This document shows, piece after piece, positions 11,131 to 23,682 of a stretch of DNA of 64,000 bases (its first letter is position 1; each line of letters opens with the position of its first letter). The notes beneath the pieces were generated by a model. That model was not told where the DNA came from, made no database searches, and saw only the letters and a program-made list of their open reading frames with translations. A program made the position numbers and the translations under genes. This stretch comes from Codonopsis lanceolata. Taxonomy: Eukaryota > Streptophyta > Magnoliopsida > Asterales > Campanulaceae. Location: assembly GCA_013146195.2 (NCBI GenBank), contig CM028379.1, positions 63,309,631-63,373,630 of the forward strand, given 5' to 3'.

Positions 11131-12444
11131 ATGGAGATTGTTCAACCAATGCTCTGTTTATGTTCATCTGCCATGACATCATCAGCTTCGAACATCATGT
11201 CAGCTACTTCTTGTAGCAGTACTGTCAATATAAGCAGCAAGATCACCGATGATTTCTCAATCACCCAAAAACAAGTAGATGATCAAGACAATAGTACTGG
11301 CATGGTTGAAGACAGTTTTAAGTTGGAACATAAGATCATGATCAAACCCGAAGAAGGAAACAAGAAGGAGACTATGGATCGGACGATGAAGAAGATTGGG
11401 AAACCGAAACGATATGCATTCCAAACAAGAAGCCAGGTTGATATTCTTGATGATGGTTATCGCTGGAGAAAATATGGCCAAAAAATTGTCAAGCACAACA
11501 AATTCCCAAGGTCAGTTCTATTACATATTTACATGCATCTATATAGGCTAGAAATGGGTACATGTCCTTCGCTGATAATTTTCAAATCTCTCCACCATCT
11601 TATATGAGATTGAAATATATATATATAGCTAGTGATATAATAGTACAGATATTTTTTATAAGACGATCCTCTTTTCTTTACTCAATCTGCCGTGTGTTGA
11701 TGGGTGAGTTGTAAAAGAATGAGGTTCGACTTAAGAATTAAAATACATGAGACCTACTCTTAATATATTTATCCGTTACAACGAATATGTCACTGTCATC
11801 AAGATTGTGTATTAAAGATGATACAAAAAAATATAGATGGATTTGAAAAATGGCCAATGCAAAATTTAAGTTTGTTGCTAGCATTTACAATGTGGCGAAT
11901 CAGAGCGGATTTTGATCCATTACCAAATTAAATAGGTTGAATAACACATAAACCGGATCGGATCACGAGATCCAATTAAAGATAAAAAATTAACTAAATA
12001 AATTTAAAACTCAAAATTATCAACAACAAAAAAAGTTCAAAACAATCATGATTTTTTTATATATATATAGAACTAGATCTATATGTGTATTACACATGTA
12101 GCTAGGGATCTGTAAGATATATGTCGAATGTACGCAAACAAATTAAGAGGTCGTTTCACAGTTCAAAGTCCAAATCAATCTCTTCTCTAGCTATGTTTAA
12201 TTACCTCTATATATTAATGTTATCCTTAATTGAATAATTGAATGTATGCAGAAGCTACTACAAGTGTACTCACCAAGGGTGCAGTGTGAAGAAGCAAGTT
12301 CAACGCCTCTCGAAAGACGAACAAGTTGTGGTGACTACTTATGAAGGGATGCACACTCATACCACGGCCAAGGTCAACGACCACTTCGAACAGATCTTAG
12401 ACCAGATGTTGATTTACAGTTCCTCCGTTAATACCTCAAATTAA
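11131..12444 (+). CDS. WRKY75: WRKY transcription factor, group IIc, WRKY75/WRKY45 type (exons 11131-11510 and 12252-12444)
   Basis: The joined exons give 190 aa. The intron (11511-12251, GTCAGT...GCAG) splits the arginine codon of the PRSYYKC motif, the usual position for this group. The N-terminal half is Ser/Thr/Asp-rich and low in recognisable motifs. A basic run KKIGKPKR (87-94) is a likely nuclear signal. The DNA-binding domain follows: RYAFQTRSQVDILDDGYRW, WRKYGQK at 112-118, and a zinc finger Cys132-x4-Cys137-x23-His161-x-His163. The C-terminal FEQILDQMLIYSS tail is typical of WRKY75/45. The family binds W-boxes (TTGACC/T). WRKY75 relatives act in phosphate starvation, senescence and defence; that role is inferred here. 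No frameshift or missing zinc ligand was seen. The symbol denotes subfamily, not proven orthology. Confidence 0.9.
11511..12251 (+). other. WRKY intron
   Basis: A 741-bp AT-rich intron with a GTCAGT donor and a TGTATGCAG acceptor. It includes TA-rich tracts at 11617-11631 and 12059-12068. A segment at 11650-11760 (ATAAGACGATCC, then AGGTTCGACTTAAGAATTAA) resembles the GACGGTCTTAC MITE family. A reading frame continuing past the donor ends in the intron and is not the product. Confidence 0.85.
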
Positions 12445-12589
12445 TAACATGTTACGTAGTATTTGGTTAGCTTGGATCATTTTCCGACATATATATATAT
12501 ATAGAAATCAAATAAACTATACAGTGTTAGGTAATTTTGTATGTTACTAAAATTAAGTAAATTGATACATAAGAACTAGCGTTTGTGAT

Positions 12590-12705
12590 TGTTGGGTTAT
12601 CCCACATATCGGTTTTGGAAGGGGCGGATGCTTGGTTAATTAGTGTGAGGGAAAACTTCACCCTTTGAGTTAGCTTTTGAGGTGAGAAAGCTCAATACCA
12701 GAGCC
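12590..12705 (+). mobile_element. TRIM-like LTR fragment with degraded Met-tRNA PBS
   Basis: The segment opens TGTTGGGTTATCCCACATAT, a common start for small terminal-repeat elements. It continues through TTAGCTTTTGAGGTGAGAAA and is followed by CAATACCAGAGCC, which aligns with TGGTATCAGAGCC with only the first bases altered. No second LTR was found, so it is a truncated copy lying about 150 bp downstream of the WRKY stop codon. Confidence 0.45.
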
Positions 12706-13496
12706 TTCCGGGAGAGACAGGTTGTTGCTGCCTCGACCTGCCCTATGTGTGAGGGGGAAGATACCACTGTTAAGAATCAATACCTAACAAACAAGGGTAA
12801 ACATCCATCCAATTCAGTCTCCAAAGAACCAAGCTGCAATTCTAAAATAAAGAAAAGAACTCGGTCGTTTACACAAAACTGAAAACTCACACAGAGAAGA
12901 TTGAATAAGGGAATAAACCCATAGTGTTTTAGAAATGGGCTAGCTGATGGGGGCTCAAAAGTGGGCCTGTTTGAGTTTTTGGGCTTATTGATTTAAAGCA
13001 GACTGCCCAAAGGAAATTCAAGCCACTACTCAATTTGAACTTGGGTATATATATAATATATGTGTGTGTGGTTTCTCTATATCTATATATCTGAAAAAAC
13101 AAAACTATTCCATCTGAGAATAAGATATAAGATATTTGTAGTCTTGTTAAGTAAAACTAACAGACTTGGCTCATCAAATTTTCTCAATGAATTGTTAGAC
13201 GTTTTGCACGTAAGGATTCCAGATAAGTGTTTGATTATGATCGAGGAGAGGGTTTGCTACTGTTTATGTAAAAGAGTATTGTTTTCAAAATTAAACTTTG
13301 GAATTTTTTGAGTTTCCAATTTATCCTTGTCTCACTAATTAACTCGAATGTATAATATATTATGTTTATTACTTTATTTTAGAATGTTTTACTTAAAGAG
13401 TTTGTTTTCAAAAAAAAAAATTATTTACAATTTTCATAACATTTCAACCTTACTTTTCAATTTGCTATTAGCATATTGATTATGATTAAATATTAT

Positions 13497-13533
<37 letters not shown>

Positions 13534-13810
13534 CCCTTAATAATTTGATTTTTCAAATTTTAACTTTTTAGATGGGAGAGAGAGAGAGTAATTATATGTA
13601 GATAATAGATAATCCAAAAGAATGTTTGTTGAAAAATGCGTGATTTACTTAAATTTATTAGAATTAAGTTAAGATCAATTGTCCCTTAAAAATAAATAAC
13701 TATGTCTCTCATAATGCCATGAGCTAACCGTAAAAATTCTTAAAAAATAAAATCTTTTTATCAGCTAATAATGTATAATTGTTGATTTGGAAAGTGCCAA
13801 CTTATTTCTC
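12706..13810. other. Intergenic, no gene recognised; (GT)n(AT)n at 13497-13532
   Basis: The first 180 bp may be internal TRIM sequence (a GTGTGAGGGGGAAGAT stretch at 12748 resembles a polypurine tract). The rest is AT-rich with a GT/AT dinucleotide microsatellite and a short GAGAGA run near 13575. Short open frames here lack any recognisable motif. Confidence 0.55.
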
Positions 13811-13813
13811 TTA

Positions 13814-14113
13814 GGTGCCGTTTGGTAACCAGGATTAGGCCAGATATGATTAATAAGTCGAGTTGTCTGATGTTTGGTACGCAATAAGTGGTCGGGACTA
13901 ATAGCACGAGTTATCCGGATAAAGTCATTATCTTCTCACTATTAATACCAAGGGGGAGGGTGGTATTAGTAGCGCCTTCACTAAAAAAAATTATGATTAA
14001 TATTTGTAATCTCAAAACTACCCCCGATATACAAGTGAATATTAATAGCGAGGGCACTAATAGTACTGAGATTAATAATACTATTTATCCTTGTCCGACT
14101 ACCAAACAAACCC
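13814..14113. mobile_element. PIF/Harbinger (Tourist-like) MITE, 300 bp
   Basis: The left end GGTGCCGTTTGGTAACCAGG and the reverse complement of the right end (GGGTTTGTTTGGTAGTCGG) share GTTTGGTA. The element is flanked on both sides by TTA (13811-13813 and 14114-14116), the three-base target duplication of this superfamily. It has no coding capacity. Confidence 0.8.
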
Positions 14114-14327
14114 TTAAAGTATAAACACTTCTCTTTCTAACACTTTCCTTGTTTGTACTTTGACATATATCATATTTATCATCTCTCACAAATAATATCT
14201 CTGAGATATCTTATAAGAGATCTCATTCCCTATTATTGGCACATTCAAAATTCAAACTTGTTTCTAATGGACTGGAGCTCAAGGATTTTATTTAAAGGCA
14301 TTGAAACAAGTTAAAGAAGATACTAAT

Positions 14328-14429
14328 GCATTCAAGACTACATTTACTCACTCACTTGAAAAGCCTCCACAAAAACATTTACTAGATAGCCTTCAATTCA
14401 TATTCCTTTCTATTTCTTGTTTAGACAAT
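14328..14429. repeat. Left copy of a 102-bp direct repeat flanking the LARD element
   Basis: Sequence from GCATTCAAGACTACATTTAC to TTTAGACAAT ends exactly where the left LTR starts. It is repeated with about 85 percent identity by eye at 23924-24026, beyond the right LTR and its PBS. It shares ACTTGAAAAGCCTC and CATTTACTAGATAG with that copy. It is too long to be a retroviral-type target duplication (about 5 bp). Confidence 0.75.
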
Positions 14430-15848
14430 TGATGAATGAGTTTTCTATTCATTTATTGAGTATTTATCTATCTTAAACTTTCTCATTTCTCAGGATTTTT
14501 GTTATCTAATACTCTCCTCTTTCCAAAATTATTGTTTTTCTTTCCTTTTTCATCCGTCCTTAAAATAATTGTCTTGTTTGGAATTTTCCTTTTTAGGACA
14601 ACACTTTTACCACTTTACCCTTACTTTTTCATCATATTTTAATTATGAGTCACATACACATGCGTTTTAAAGTAAACTACATATCAAACTAATATTAATA
14701 ATCAAGTCAAATATGTTTTCTTAAACCGTGAAACAAGTCAATCCAGAGGATAATTTTGGGATGGAGGGAGTATATGTTTTAGTTTTGTTTCATAGTTTCA
14801 GGGACTTGGGGAACAACTGTGTAAAATAGGTACTTTAGGCTAAATTGAAGACTTGAAGGGTCAAATTGCAAATCTTTAAAAGTTAAAAGCTAAAAATCAG
14901 ATTTTACCCTAAGTAGGGCAATGCTATTTTATATTAGTAATGCGTGCGGCGGCTGATGTTTGATTCCTTTGGTGGGGTTTATTGTTTTGTACCCTTTTCC
15001 TTAGTTATTGTATATTAATTAGGTATATATATATATTTTTTAGGTTAGAAAAGAGAGAGATGTCTTGTATTATTTTTTTTGGTCTATGAGAAAAAAAGAT
15101 TCTTTAAGAACTGTTCAAGGTTTTTTAATTTCAATTATTAGGAATTAATCCCAAAATCTAGATATTAGAGGTAATTTGTATTTGAATCTTTTGTTCTAAT
15201 TTATATTTTTATACAATCAATTATCTTGTTTATCACACAAGTATTTTAATTGAGTCTTCTCTTGAAGCTTTTATGTGAAAAAGATAAATGCAACTGTTTG
15301 ACAATTGTGGTATGATGAGTTGCTTGATCAAAATGCATAAGCTATATGTTTGTCATATTTTGTGATAATTAAAGCATATTGATTCATGACCATGTTAAGG
15401 TAGGATTTAGGTTTATGTGTTTTTCGTGTTTTTAAGTGATCCTCAATTGTTATATGGACGGACCAAGAAAGTATAACAATTCGGGATACTAAGATTGCAA
15501 ATCGTGACCCAAGCGTATACCAATCTTTACATATGTGAACAAATCTTTGACATTGATTGTTACATTATTTACATAAGGTGGATATACAAGTGAATTATAA
15601 TTCCTAGGCCTTTTCAAACCTTGATTTATCTTATATTTACATGCTTTGTTAATTAGTTTATTTTATTGTTTTTTAGGTAAGTTAATTTAGTAAAACCAAA
15701 AACTCCACTTTTTATTATTTGCTTTGTTTTGTTAGAATAGTTGAATTTACTTAAATCAAAACTCAAATCTATGTGGTTCGACCATTGTCTTTGCACAACT
15801 ATACTCCGGTCGACTCGTGCATTTGCGAGATTAAATTTTATTACATCA
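14430..15848 (+). mobile_element. Left LTR of a LARD-like Ty3/gypsy-type element
   Basis: It starts TGATGAATGAG and ends ACATCA (TGATG/CATCA inverted ends), directly before a PBS. Without the 259-bp Stowaway (14512-14770) it is about 1.16 kb. It matches the right LTR along its length, including GCGTGCGGCGGCTGATGTT near 14942 and GGTATATATATA near 15020, the likely TATA region. Confidence 0.85.
14512..14770 (+). mobile_element. Stowaway MITE inside the left LTR
   Basis: 259 bp bounded by CTCTCCTCTTTCCAAAATTA and the complementary ATTTTGGGATGGAGGGAG, with TA at 14510-14511 and 14771-14772. The right LTR reads CTAATATATATTTTAG at the same point, which is the empty site. The insertion therefore postdates integration of the LTR element. 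Confidence 0.9.
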
Positions 15849-18800
15849 AGTTTTTGACGTCGTTGCTAGAAATTTGTTATTTTGATTGAGTTAATTTAGC
15901 TATTCAATTTTTAATTATTTAAAAAACTTCTAAAAAAATAAGATAGCTTACAATAATTTTTCAATGGGGTATGGAGCATATCACACCAATGAGCACCACA
16001 GATGAGCTTGCCTACCAGAATGTTCCATATGTCTCGACTTAGACTTGTATGCCAATTCTGTGATGGAGACCATACTTATGACAAATGTCTTTTGAGGACT
16101 AAACATATGCGAAAAGTGGATGCTTACTTTGGTAATTATTATCCTAATCGCTATGAATGAGAATATTACAAGCAACCCTCTTTTTCTTCGTATAATAATT
16201 GGAGTGAACCTTCTTCTTATTCGTCCTACTATAATGAGCCACCTTCTTATTCATCCCATCATAATGAGCCTTTCGTAGAAGAGCCAGTGGATAGCTTAAG
16301 TCAAAAACTTTACAGTTTCATTGCTTTATTAGAAAAAATCAAAAGGAGAGCAAAGAGCGTCATGCGATGTTCGTCGAGCGAATATTTGGAAACATGAAGA
16401 ATATTCAAGAATGTTTAGATGATATGCGTATTGGTTATTAAGTAGCTAGTTCTAATCCAAAGGATAAAGAAGAGGCAAACGTCATTGAGAAAGAAGAACT
16501 GAAAGAAAGGGAGAAGTTGAGCATGGAAATAAAGAATGAGCTGATTATAAAATCTCAAGATTTTCCACAAATTAACTTACCGCCTCATTGTTCACAAGAA
16601 TCCAAAGAAATTTTGGAGATTGACATTGAAAATTGCTCTCCAATTAATTCTCCGCTAGACACTTCTTATGTGGAGCAAAGGGGACCTTCTTCATATTTTC
16701 TTGAAAAGAATCATAAACCTACGTTAGGGATACATGAACAATGGACGGTAGATGAAAAAATGGTGGAAATTCTGGATGGGATTACTTTGCAAGAATTAGG
16801 TGTGATTTTTTCGTTTCCCAAATCAATTAGATGACCATCGTGTAAAGAGAATTCCGCCAAGGAAGTGTTTGAGTTCAATGAGAAAATTTTGAGACACTAC
16901 ATATGTGGTGGATTTTATGGACCAAAGATGTGTGTTTTTCCTTGGTGACCCGGTGCCTCCTTAGTTGAAAAAGGAGGATCTAAGTCAAGCTAACGACTAT
17001 AACTTAGATCAATTTCTAACCATTATCTCTTTGTATTTATTTTGTTGTTTTTGAGTCACTCGTTAGAGTCTCCCTGAGTTTGAGAGTTTATAGGAGAGTG
17101 TTAATAGTGTCACCCTCACAAATTTTTTAGTTTTTTGTGTATATTTTTATGTACTAATGCATAATAAATTTAGTTTTAGTTTTAGTTTTTGTATCGTTTT
17201 GTTTTAGCTTAAAGAGGTAGTAGGCTTCTTGAAATATGAAGTTTGAGGGTTCAACTGCAGTTAACAAGCCAAATTAAGATTGTCATCACTTTTGAAAAAG
17301 GTCAGGCAATGAACAAAAAATGGAGCTGATATCGGGAATTAATCAACTATAGGGACCAAAGTGAAAATCTATAAGGCGGTCGCTTTGTGACTCGCGTTAT
17401 TTACATAGACTACCGAAGTTTTGGACGCGCCCGCGTCAAAAGCTCGCGTGAGATGCTGGGAGCAGGGCATTCAGTTCATAACCAAAAAATGAGGGGTGGG
17501 GGGAATTCCTAAATTGATTTCTACGCACCAGTCCATCTCCTCTCTTTTCTCAGTCTCCAACACAGCACACCAAGCTCGCTCCAGCAATCTCCACCATCGC
17601 TCACGCCACCACAACAAATTCAAGACTGGGCTTGGGAGTAATTCCCCTTTCTTCTCAAATTCAAGTAAGATTGTTCAACTAGCTTTTGATTTCAATGTTG
17701 CAATTTTTGGTTAATTGTTGGTTGGAGAACTGGGTTCCTATTGATAATTTGATAATGGTGTGTGCTAATAGGTAACCAAGTGTTCACTTTTGATTCTCAA
17801 TCAAATTGAGGGTGTTGCGCTGGGTTAATTTGTTGTATAGACTAGTGAGGGGGTGGGAACTGTGTGTTTAATTTACGATGGTGAAGTAGTATTCAAAATG
17901 CATTTCTTTTACGTTCTTACTGTACAATTGGCTTTAAGCCAGAATTTGATGCTCTAACCCAGTTTGGTTGTGGAAATTTTGAGATTTGATACCGATTGAT
18001 AACTGGGTTGGGTGCAAATTTGCAGGTCGTTAACTTGTGCTCATACTAGCAGTGCATTGAGTGTGAACTTGTGCGGAATTATTACTATTTGTGACTGTGG
18101 GGTGGAATTCTTAAGTTTGATATGTGTTTTGAGTTGGGTTGCTATGCTCGTAGGGCTTGAAGTGGCGTGTGCTTGTGCCTTAATTTTTCCCTCTAGTTTT
18201 ATATCATAATCACATTAGGGACGATGCGGAAAATAAGTTTGGGGGTGAGAATTGTTTGGTGTTTACATGATATTCTTGGGAGTAGTTGCTTACTATCTAG
18301 TTCGATTATTTTTTGTTTTCTTTAGTAGTTAGTATTTTAGTTTTTGTTTTTTAGAAAAAAATTGCGAGTCTTTTGTATAGGTGTGGTTACTTCTGTCAAT
18401 GATGACATGTTTGTTAGTACTTAGTAGTGATGCATGTAAACTTATCTATGTGCCTTAGTTTGATCTAGCTGATGAAACTTTATACCTCTAATTTTTTAGC
18501 ACAAAATACCATGGCTTGATTTATTGAAAAATTTGAGTATTTTTATTGAGTTTATAGTGCACATTTCATTCTTATGAGCTTTGTTATTTTAGTGATCATG
18601 AATATTTTAAACAGCTGTCATTACATTATTGTTTCATTATATTTGCGACGTTGGGTTGGTTGCATGCTAGTTAGATCTGTTAGACTTCATTTGCTAATAT
18701 ATCTCAAGCACACTTTCAAGCCGTGAGTATATAGTCTTGATTTTCCTATCTCTTTTCTAGTGAATGCTTATGTGAAATACATTTGGAGGGTGTTTTTAAA

Positions 18801-19629
18801 ACTTTGAGGTTAAGAATGATTTGAAACCTTGTATAATTTATGTGAAATGAAGTATAAGCATTGTCGCAGTTAGGATATGATTTAGGTCAACTTTGGATCG
18901 TCATGCCTTTTTCTCACGATCCCTTTTCTATATTAATCCCCAGTGTCCCCTTTTGAGCTTAATTGAAAAAGAATGGCGTGTGCAAATCACACATCGAACC
19001 CCATCCGACTTCGTTTCTATTACCAATATTTACTTAACCTTTAAAGCTTATACACTTTGGCCTATCCTTTGAGAGAGTAAGATTAGGTGGGAATGTTGTC
19101 TATATGATGGTGGATGCAGTTCAAAATAGCTCCAATGATTTCTTGTTTGAAAAAAGAAAAAAAATGATTTTTTTTAAAGAGTGCAAAAAATTCAATAATG
19201 CATATGCCCTTCAAAAGAAAATAAAAAAGAAAGCAAAAGAAAAGGAGATCATCGGGGGTGACAATCTTTATGATGGTGTAATATATTCCTCAACTCAAAA
19301 GTTCAAGTTTGAGGGTTGTTAAAGAAGTGTGAGTGATTTTTATGGGAAATGGGGGTTTAGTCTTGCTCTCTCACTTTGCGATTTCTTATCCCTTGTATTG
19401 TTGACCCTCACTTTGGCCTTACATTATAAGCTTAATAAAATCATATTGACATAGTTTGGAGGCATGGTTGATTTGACACTTGTTTTGCAATATATACATA
19501 TCTTGATAGCTCACTGTATTTGCATAATCTCAACTATTGTAAGTAATTGAGACTTGAAAGAGTTGTATTTCATACATAGAAAGTGCATGAGATTGATGTA
19601 TAAACACTTGACACGATATTGCTTCATAT

Positions 19630-19666
<37 letters not shown>

Positions 19667-20016
19667 TTGTGATGCACTTGCTATTTTAATATATGATGGA
19701 ATGAATGTCGTACTTAGTTTGATAAAACTTTCTAAGTTTGGAGATAGTCAATTAATGGTTTGCATATACACATCTCTACAATTGAGATTGATGATGATTG
19801 AGTGAAAGTCTAAACTTGTAGCTATGCATGTGTTGTTATTTATCTTACTTTGAGGTATTATGTCGTACCATGCCAAAAATTGACTTGTGAAAGAAAAAAT
19901 AAATTAAAATTATTTTGTTTTTATTTTAATTTAATTTAGTTTAATTAAGTTTATGTATTTATTCGTTTTATTTTGTTTTACTCGAAGACGAGCAATAGTC
20001 TAAGTTTTGGAGTATT
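15849..20016 (+). mobile_element. Internal region of the LARD-like element, gag remnants only
   Basis: A PBS-like TTTTTGACGTCGTTGCTAG (15851-15869) resembles the TGGCGCCGTTGCC site used by Athila/Tat elements. A gag remnant follows: CQFCDGDHTYDKC (16050-16088) is a zinc knuckle with one residue lost. It is followed by a Tyr/Ser/Asn-rich tract with in-frame stops, then an open stretch of 105 codons (16517-16834) of unknown kind. No protease, reverse transcriptase or integrase was found in the remaining 3.2 kb. A GC-rich patch lies at 17370-17460. The stretch before the right LTR (GACGAGCAATAGTCTAAGTTTTGGAG) is the expected polypurine-tract context. The element is non-autonomous and would depend on proteins of a related element. 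Confidence 0.7.
17370..17460. other. GC-rich patch in the LARD internal region
   Basis: GGCGGTCGCTTTGTGACTCG and GACGCGCCCGCGTC occur within otherwise AT-rich sequence. The patch shares the GCGGTCGC motif with patches in several LTRs of this window (25440, 48600, 63180). Confidence 0.7.
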
Positions 20017-20965
20017 TGATGAATGAGTTTTCTACTCATTTATTGGGTATTTATCGGGCTTAAACTTTGCTATTTCTTGGGATTTTTGTTGTCTAATATA
20101 TATTTTAGTTTTGTTTCATAGTTTCAGGGACTTGTGAAACAATTGTGCAAAATAGAGTCACTTTATTCTGAAATTGAAGACTTGAGGGGTCAAATTGCAA
20201 ATCTTGAAAAGCTGAAAGCTGAAAGTCAGTTTTTACCCAAAGTAGGGGTAGCACATGTTTTCTATTAGTGATGCGTGCGGCGGCTGATGTTGATTCCTTT
20301 GGTGGGGTTTATTGTTTTGTATCCATTTTTCCTTAGTTTTTGTACGTTAATTAGGTATAAATATATCTCTTTTAGATTATAAAATAAAGAGACGTCTTCT
20401 ATTATTTTTTTTGGTCTACGAGGAAAGATTCTTCATGATCTGTTAAAAGTTTTGTGCTTTCAATTATGTGGATTTAACTCCAAAATCTAAGAATTTGAGG
20501 TAACTTGTATCGAAACCTTTTGTTTTAATTTATATTTTTATGCAATAAATTGTTTTGTTTATCACAAAAGTATTTTAATTGAGTATTCTCTTGAAACTTT
20601 TATGTGAAAAATATAAATGCAACTGTTTTGATAATCGGGGTATGATGAACTGCATGACCAAAATGCATAAGTCATATCTTTGCCCTTTTTGTGATAATTA
20701 ACTCATGTCGATTTATGACCTTACTAAGATAGAATTTAGGTTCATGCGTTTTTCGTGTTCTTAAGGGATCCATAATTGATATATGGACGAATGAAGAAAG
20801 TATAACAATTCGGGATATTAAGATTGCAAACCGTGACCCAAACATACCAATCTTTACATATGTGAACGAATCTTTGGCATTGATTGTTACATTATTTGCA
20901 TGAACATAAGGTGGATATACAAGTGTAATTCCTAGGCCTTTTTTCAAATTTTGATTTATCTCATA

Positions 20966-23630
20966 CTAGTTATTTAGCCCGTGCTATGCACATGTACAAT
21001 ATGAGATATATTTATTTTTATAATAATAATATAATTTTTAGACATTATAATTAGATTGTTAATCTCTTCCATGTTTATAATTTTTTTTATATTGTTAATA
21101 ATATTAAACGATTTTTTTACCTAAATACTTTTAAATTTAATATAAGTTTCTAGCTAACGTGAGATACATATTTTGTATTAATAATAATAGTAATATTTTT
21201 ATCTAAAGACTTTTAAAATTAACATTTAACTTGATAATAATATTAGAAGTCATTTTGTTAAAAACTTTTAAAATCATAATTCATTTTTAAACAATAGGAG
21301 ATACTTATTTTATATTTTTATTGGTAATGAAAGTTAAAGTTTTTTATCTAAAGACTTTAAAATCAATAACACATTCTAACCATGTAGTATACATATTTTC
21401 TATTAGTAATAATAGTAGTAGATTTAACCAACATTCATTTCTAAACAATGTGGATACATATTTTCTATTGATAATAACAAAAGATGTCTTCATCTAATGA
21501 CTTTTATAACCAATACTCATTTCTAAATAATATGAGATACATTTCTTTGTAACCAATGTGAGATACATCATCTAAAAACTTTTTAAACCAATATCACTTT
21601 ATAACCAATGTGAAATATTTCTCTTCTATTGCTAATAATTGTAGGCTTTTAAAATCAACATCACTCTCTAACCAATGTGTAATACATATCCTCATTTGGT
21701 AATAATAGTAAAAGTCTTTTATTTTAAAAATTTTATAACCAACATCTCTTCCTAAATAATGTGTGATACATCTCTTCTATTACATTGACGGTAAAAGTAA
21801 AAGTCTTTTATCTAAAGACTTTTAAAACCAACATCATTTTTTAACAAATGTAGGATATCTCTTTTATTAGTAATAATAGTAAAAAAAAATTTATCTAAAA
21901 TTAAAATTAACATCACTTTCTAACCAATGTGAGATATACATATTCTACTGATAATAATGGTAGAAATCTTATATTTAAAGACCTTAAAAACAAATATTAT
22001 CTTCTATCAAACGTATGATACATCTATTCTATTGGTAATAATAGTATTTTTAAAACAAACATTAATTTATAGCCAATATGTGATACATCTTTTCTATTGA
22101 TAATAATAGTATAATACTTTGTAACCAATATGAAATACTTGCATCTATTCTATTTGTAACAAAAAAAGTCTTTAATCTAAAGACTTTTTAAACCAACATT
22201 TATTTTTAAACAATGTGAGATACATATTTTTTATTGGTAATAAGAGTAAAATTATTTACTATAAAACTAATATCTTTTTCTAAATAATATAAGATACACC
22301 TTTTTTCATATTTTAATAATGTGATATACTTCTTTTCTATTTCTATTGGTAATAAAAATTTAAGACTTTTATCTAAAAACTTTTAAAATAAACATCTTTT
22401 TCTAAATAAACATCTCTTTCTAACCATGTGGTATACATCTTTTTTATTAGTAATAATAGTATTTTTTTTAAAACCAACATTAATTTCTAACAAATGTAAG
22501 ATGCATTCTTCTATAGTAATAATAATAGTCTTTTATATAAAAACTTTCGAAATCAACATCTTTTTTCTAAACGATGTGGGATACATCTCTTCTATTGGTT
22601 ATAACATAAAAATAATAATAGTAGTAGTATTTTATCTTAAATAGTTTTGAAACCAACATCTCTTTGTAAACAATGTGTGATACATCTCTTGTATTGATAA
22701 TAACATAAAAATTTGTTTATCTATGAATTTTATAACCAATATATGTTTCTAAATAATGTGGATGTCTTTGTAACCAATGTGATATACATTATCTAAAAAT
22801 ATTTTAAACCAATATCACTTTCTAACTAATGTGAAATATATATTTTTCTATTGGTATTAAGTCTTTTATAAAAAGACTTTTAATACCTACATCACTCTCT
22901 AACCAATGTGTAATACATCTCATCATTTGGTAATAGTAGCAAAAGTTTTTTATCTAAAAAAAATATCTAAAAGCAACATCTCTTTCTATATAATGGAATA
23001 TATCTCTTCTCTTCTCTTTTATTAATGATAAAAGTAGAAGTCTTTTTATTTAAAGACTTTTAAAATCAACATCACTTTTTAACCAATGTAAGATTTATCT
23101 CTTTTATTGGTAATAATAGTAATTTAAAACCAACATCAATTTATAACAAATGTGTGATATATATCTTCTATTGCTAATAATAGTAAGTCTTTTATATAAT
23201 CTAAAATAATTAAAAATCAACATCATTTTTTAACCAATGTGAGATATACATCTTCTATTGGTAATAATGGTAGAAGTTCTTTATCAAAAAACTTTGAAAA
23301 CTAACATCACTTTATAGCAAATGTATGATACATCTTTTCAATTAGTAATTAATAATAATATTTTTAATATGAACATCAATTTCTAACCAATGTGTGATAC
23401 AAATCTTCCATTAGTAATAATAGTATAATATTTTGTAACTATGTGAGATACATTTCTTGTAAAAGTGAAAGTCTTTAGTCTAAAGACTTTAAAATCTAAC
23501 ATTTTCTTTTTAAATAATGTGTTATACATCTCTTTTATTGATAATAATATAAAATAATTTAAACTTAACATCATTTTCTAGCCAATGTAAGATATACATC
23601 TTCTATTGGTAATAATGGTAAAAATCTTTT

Positions 23631-23678
<48 letters not shown>

Positions 23679-23682
23679 TAGA
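20966..23682 (-). mobile_element. Non-autonomous Helitron, 2.7 kb, in the right LTR
   Basis: On the minus strand it starts TCTATCTATATATATA after a host A. It ends with a hairpin (GTGCATAGCAC within TGTGCATAGCACGGGC), a short spacer and CTAG before a host T. These are the TC...CTRR ends and A|T insertion of Helitrons. Removing it leaves GATTTATCTCATATTTAC, which matches the empty site GATTTATCTTATATTTAC in the left LTR. There is no target duplication, as expected for rolling-circle elements. It encodes no Rep/helicase. The body is a degenerate tandem array (separate entry). Confidence 0.9.
21000..23636 (-). repeat. Degenerate tandem array of 80-100 bp hairpin-bearing units inside the Helitron
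   Basis: Roughly thirty degenerate units were counted by eye. Each holds AACCAATGTGAGATACAT, then CTTCTATTGGTAATAATAGT, then a self-complementary AAGTCTTTTATCTAAAGACTT, then TAAAACCAACATCACTTTCT. Clear hairpin copies lie near 21799, 22155, 23040 and 23470. A TA dinucleotide run (23637-23676) separates the array from the Helitron 5' end. Confidence 0.85.

Noticed and set aside
11511..11607. WRKY reading frame continuing to a stop at 11607
   Set aside because: It reads through a good splice donor and would lose the zinc-finger ligands. The spliced form restores PRSYYKC and a complete WRKY domain.
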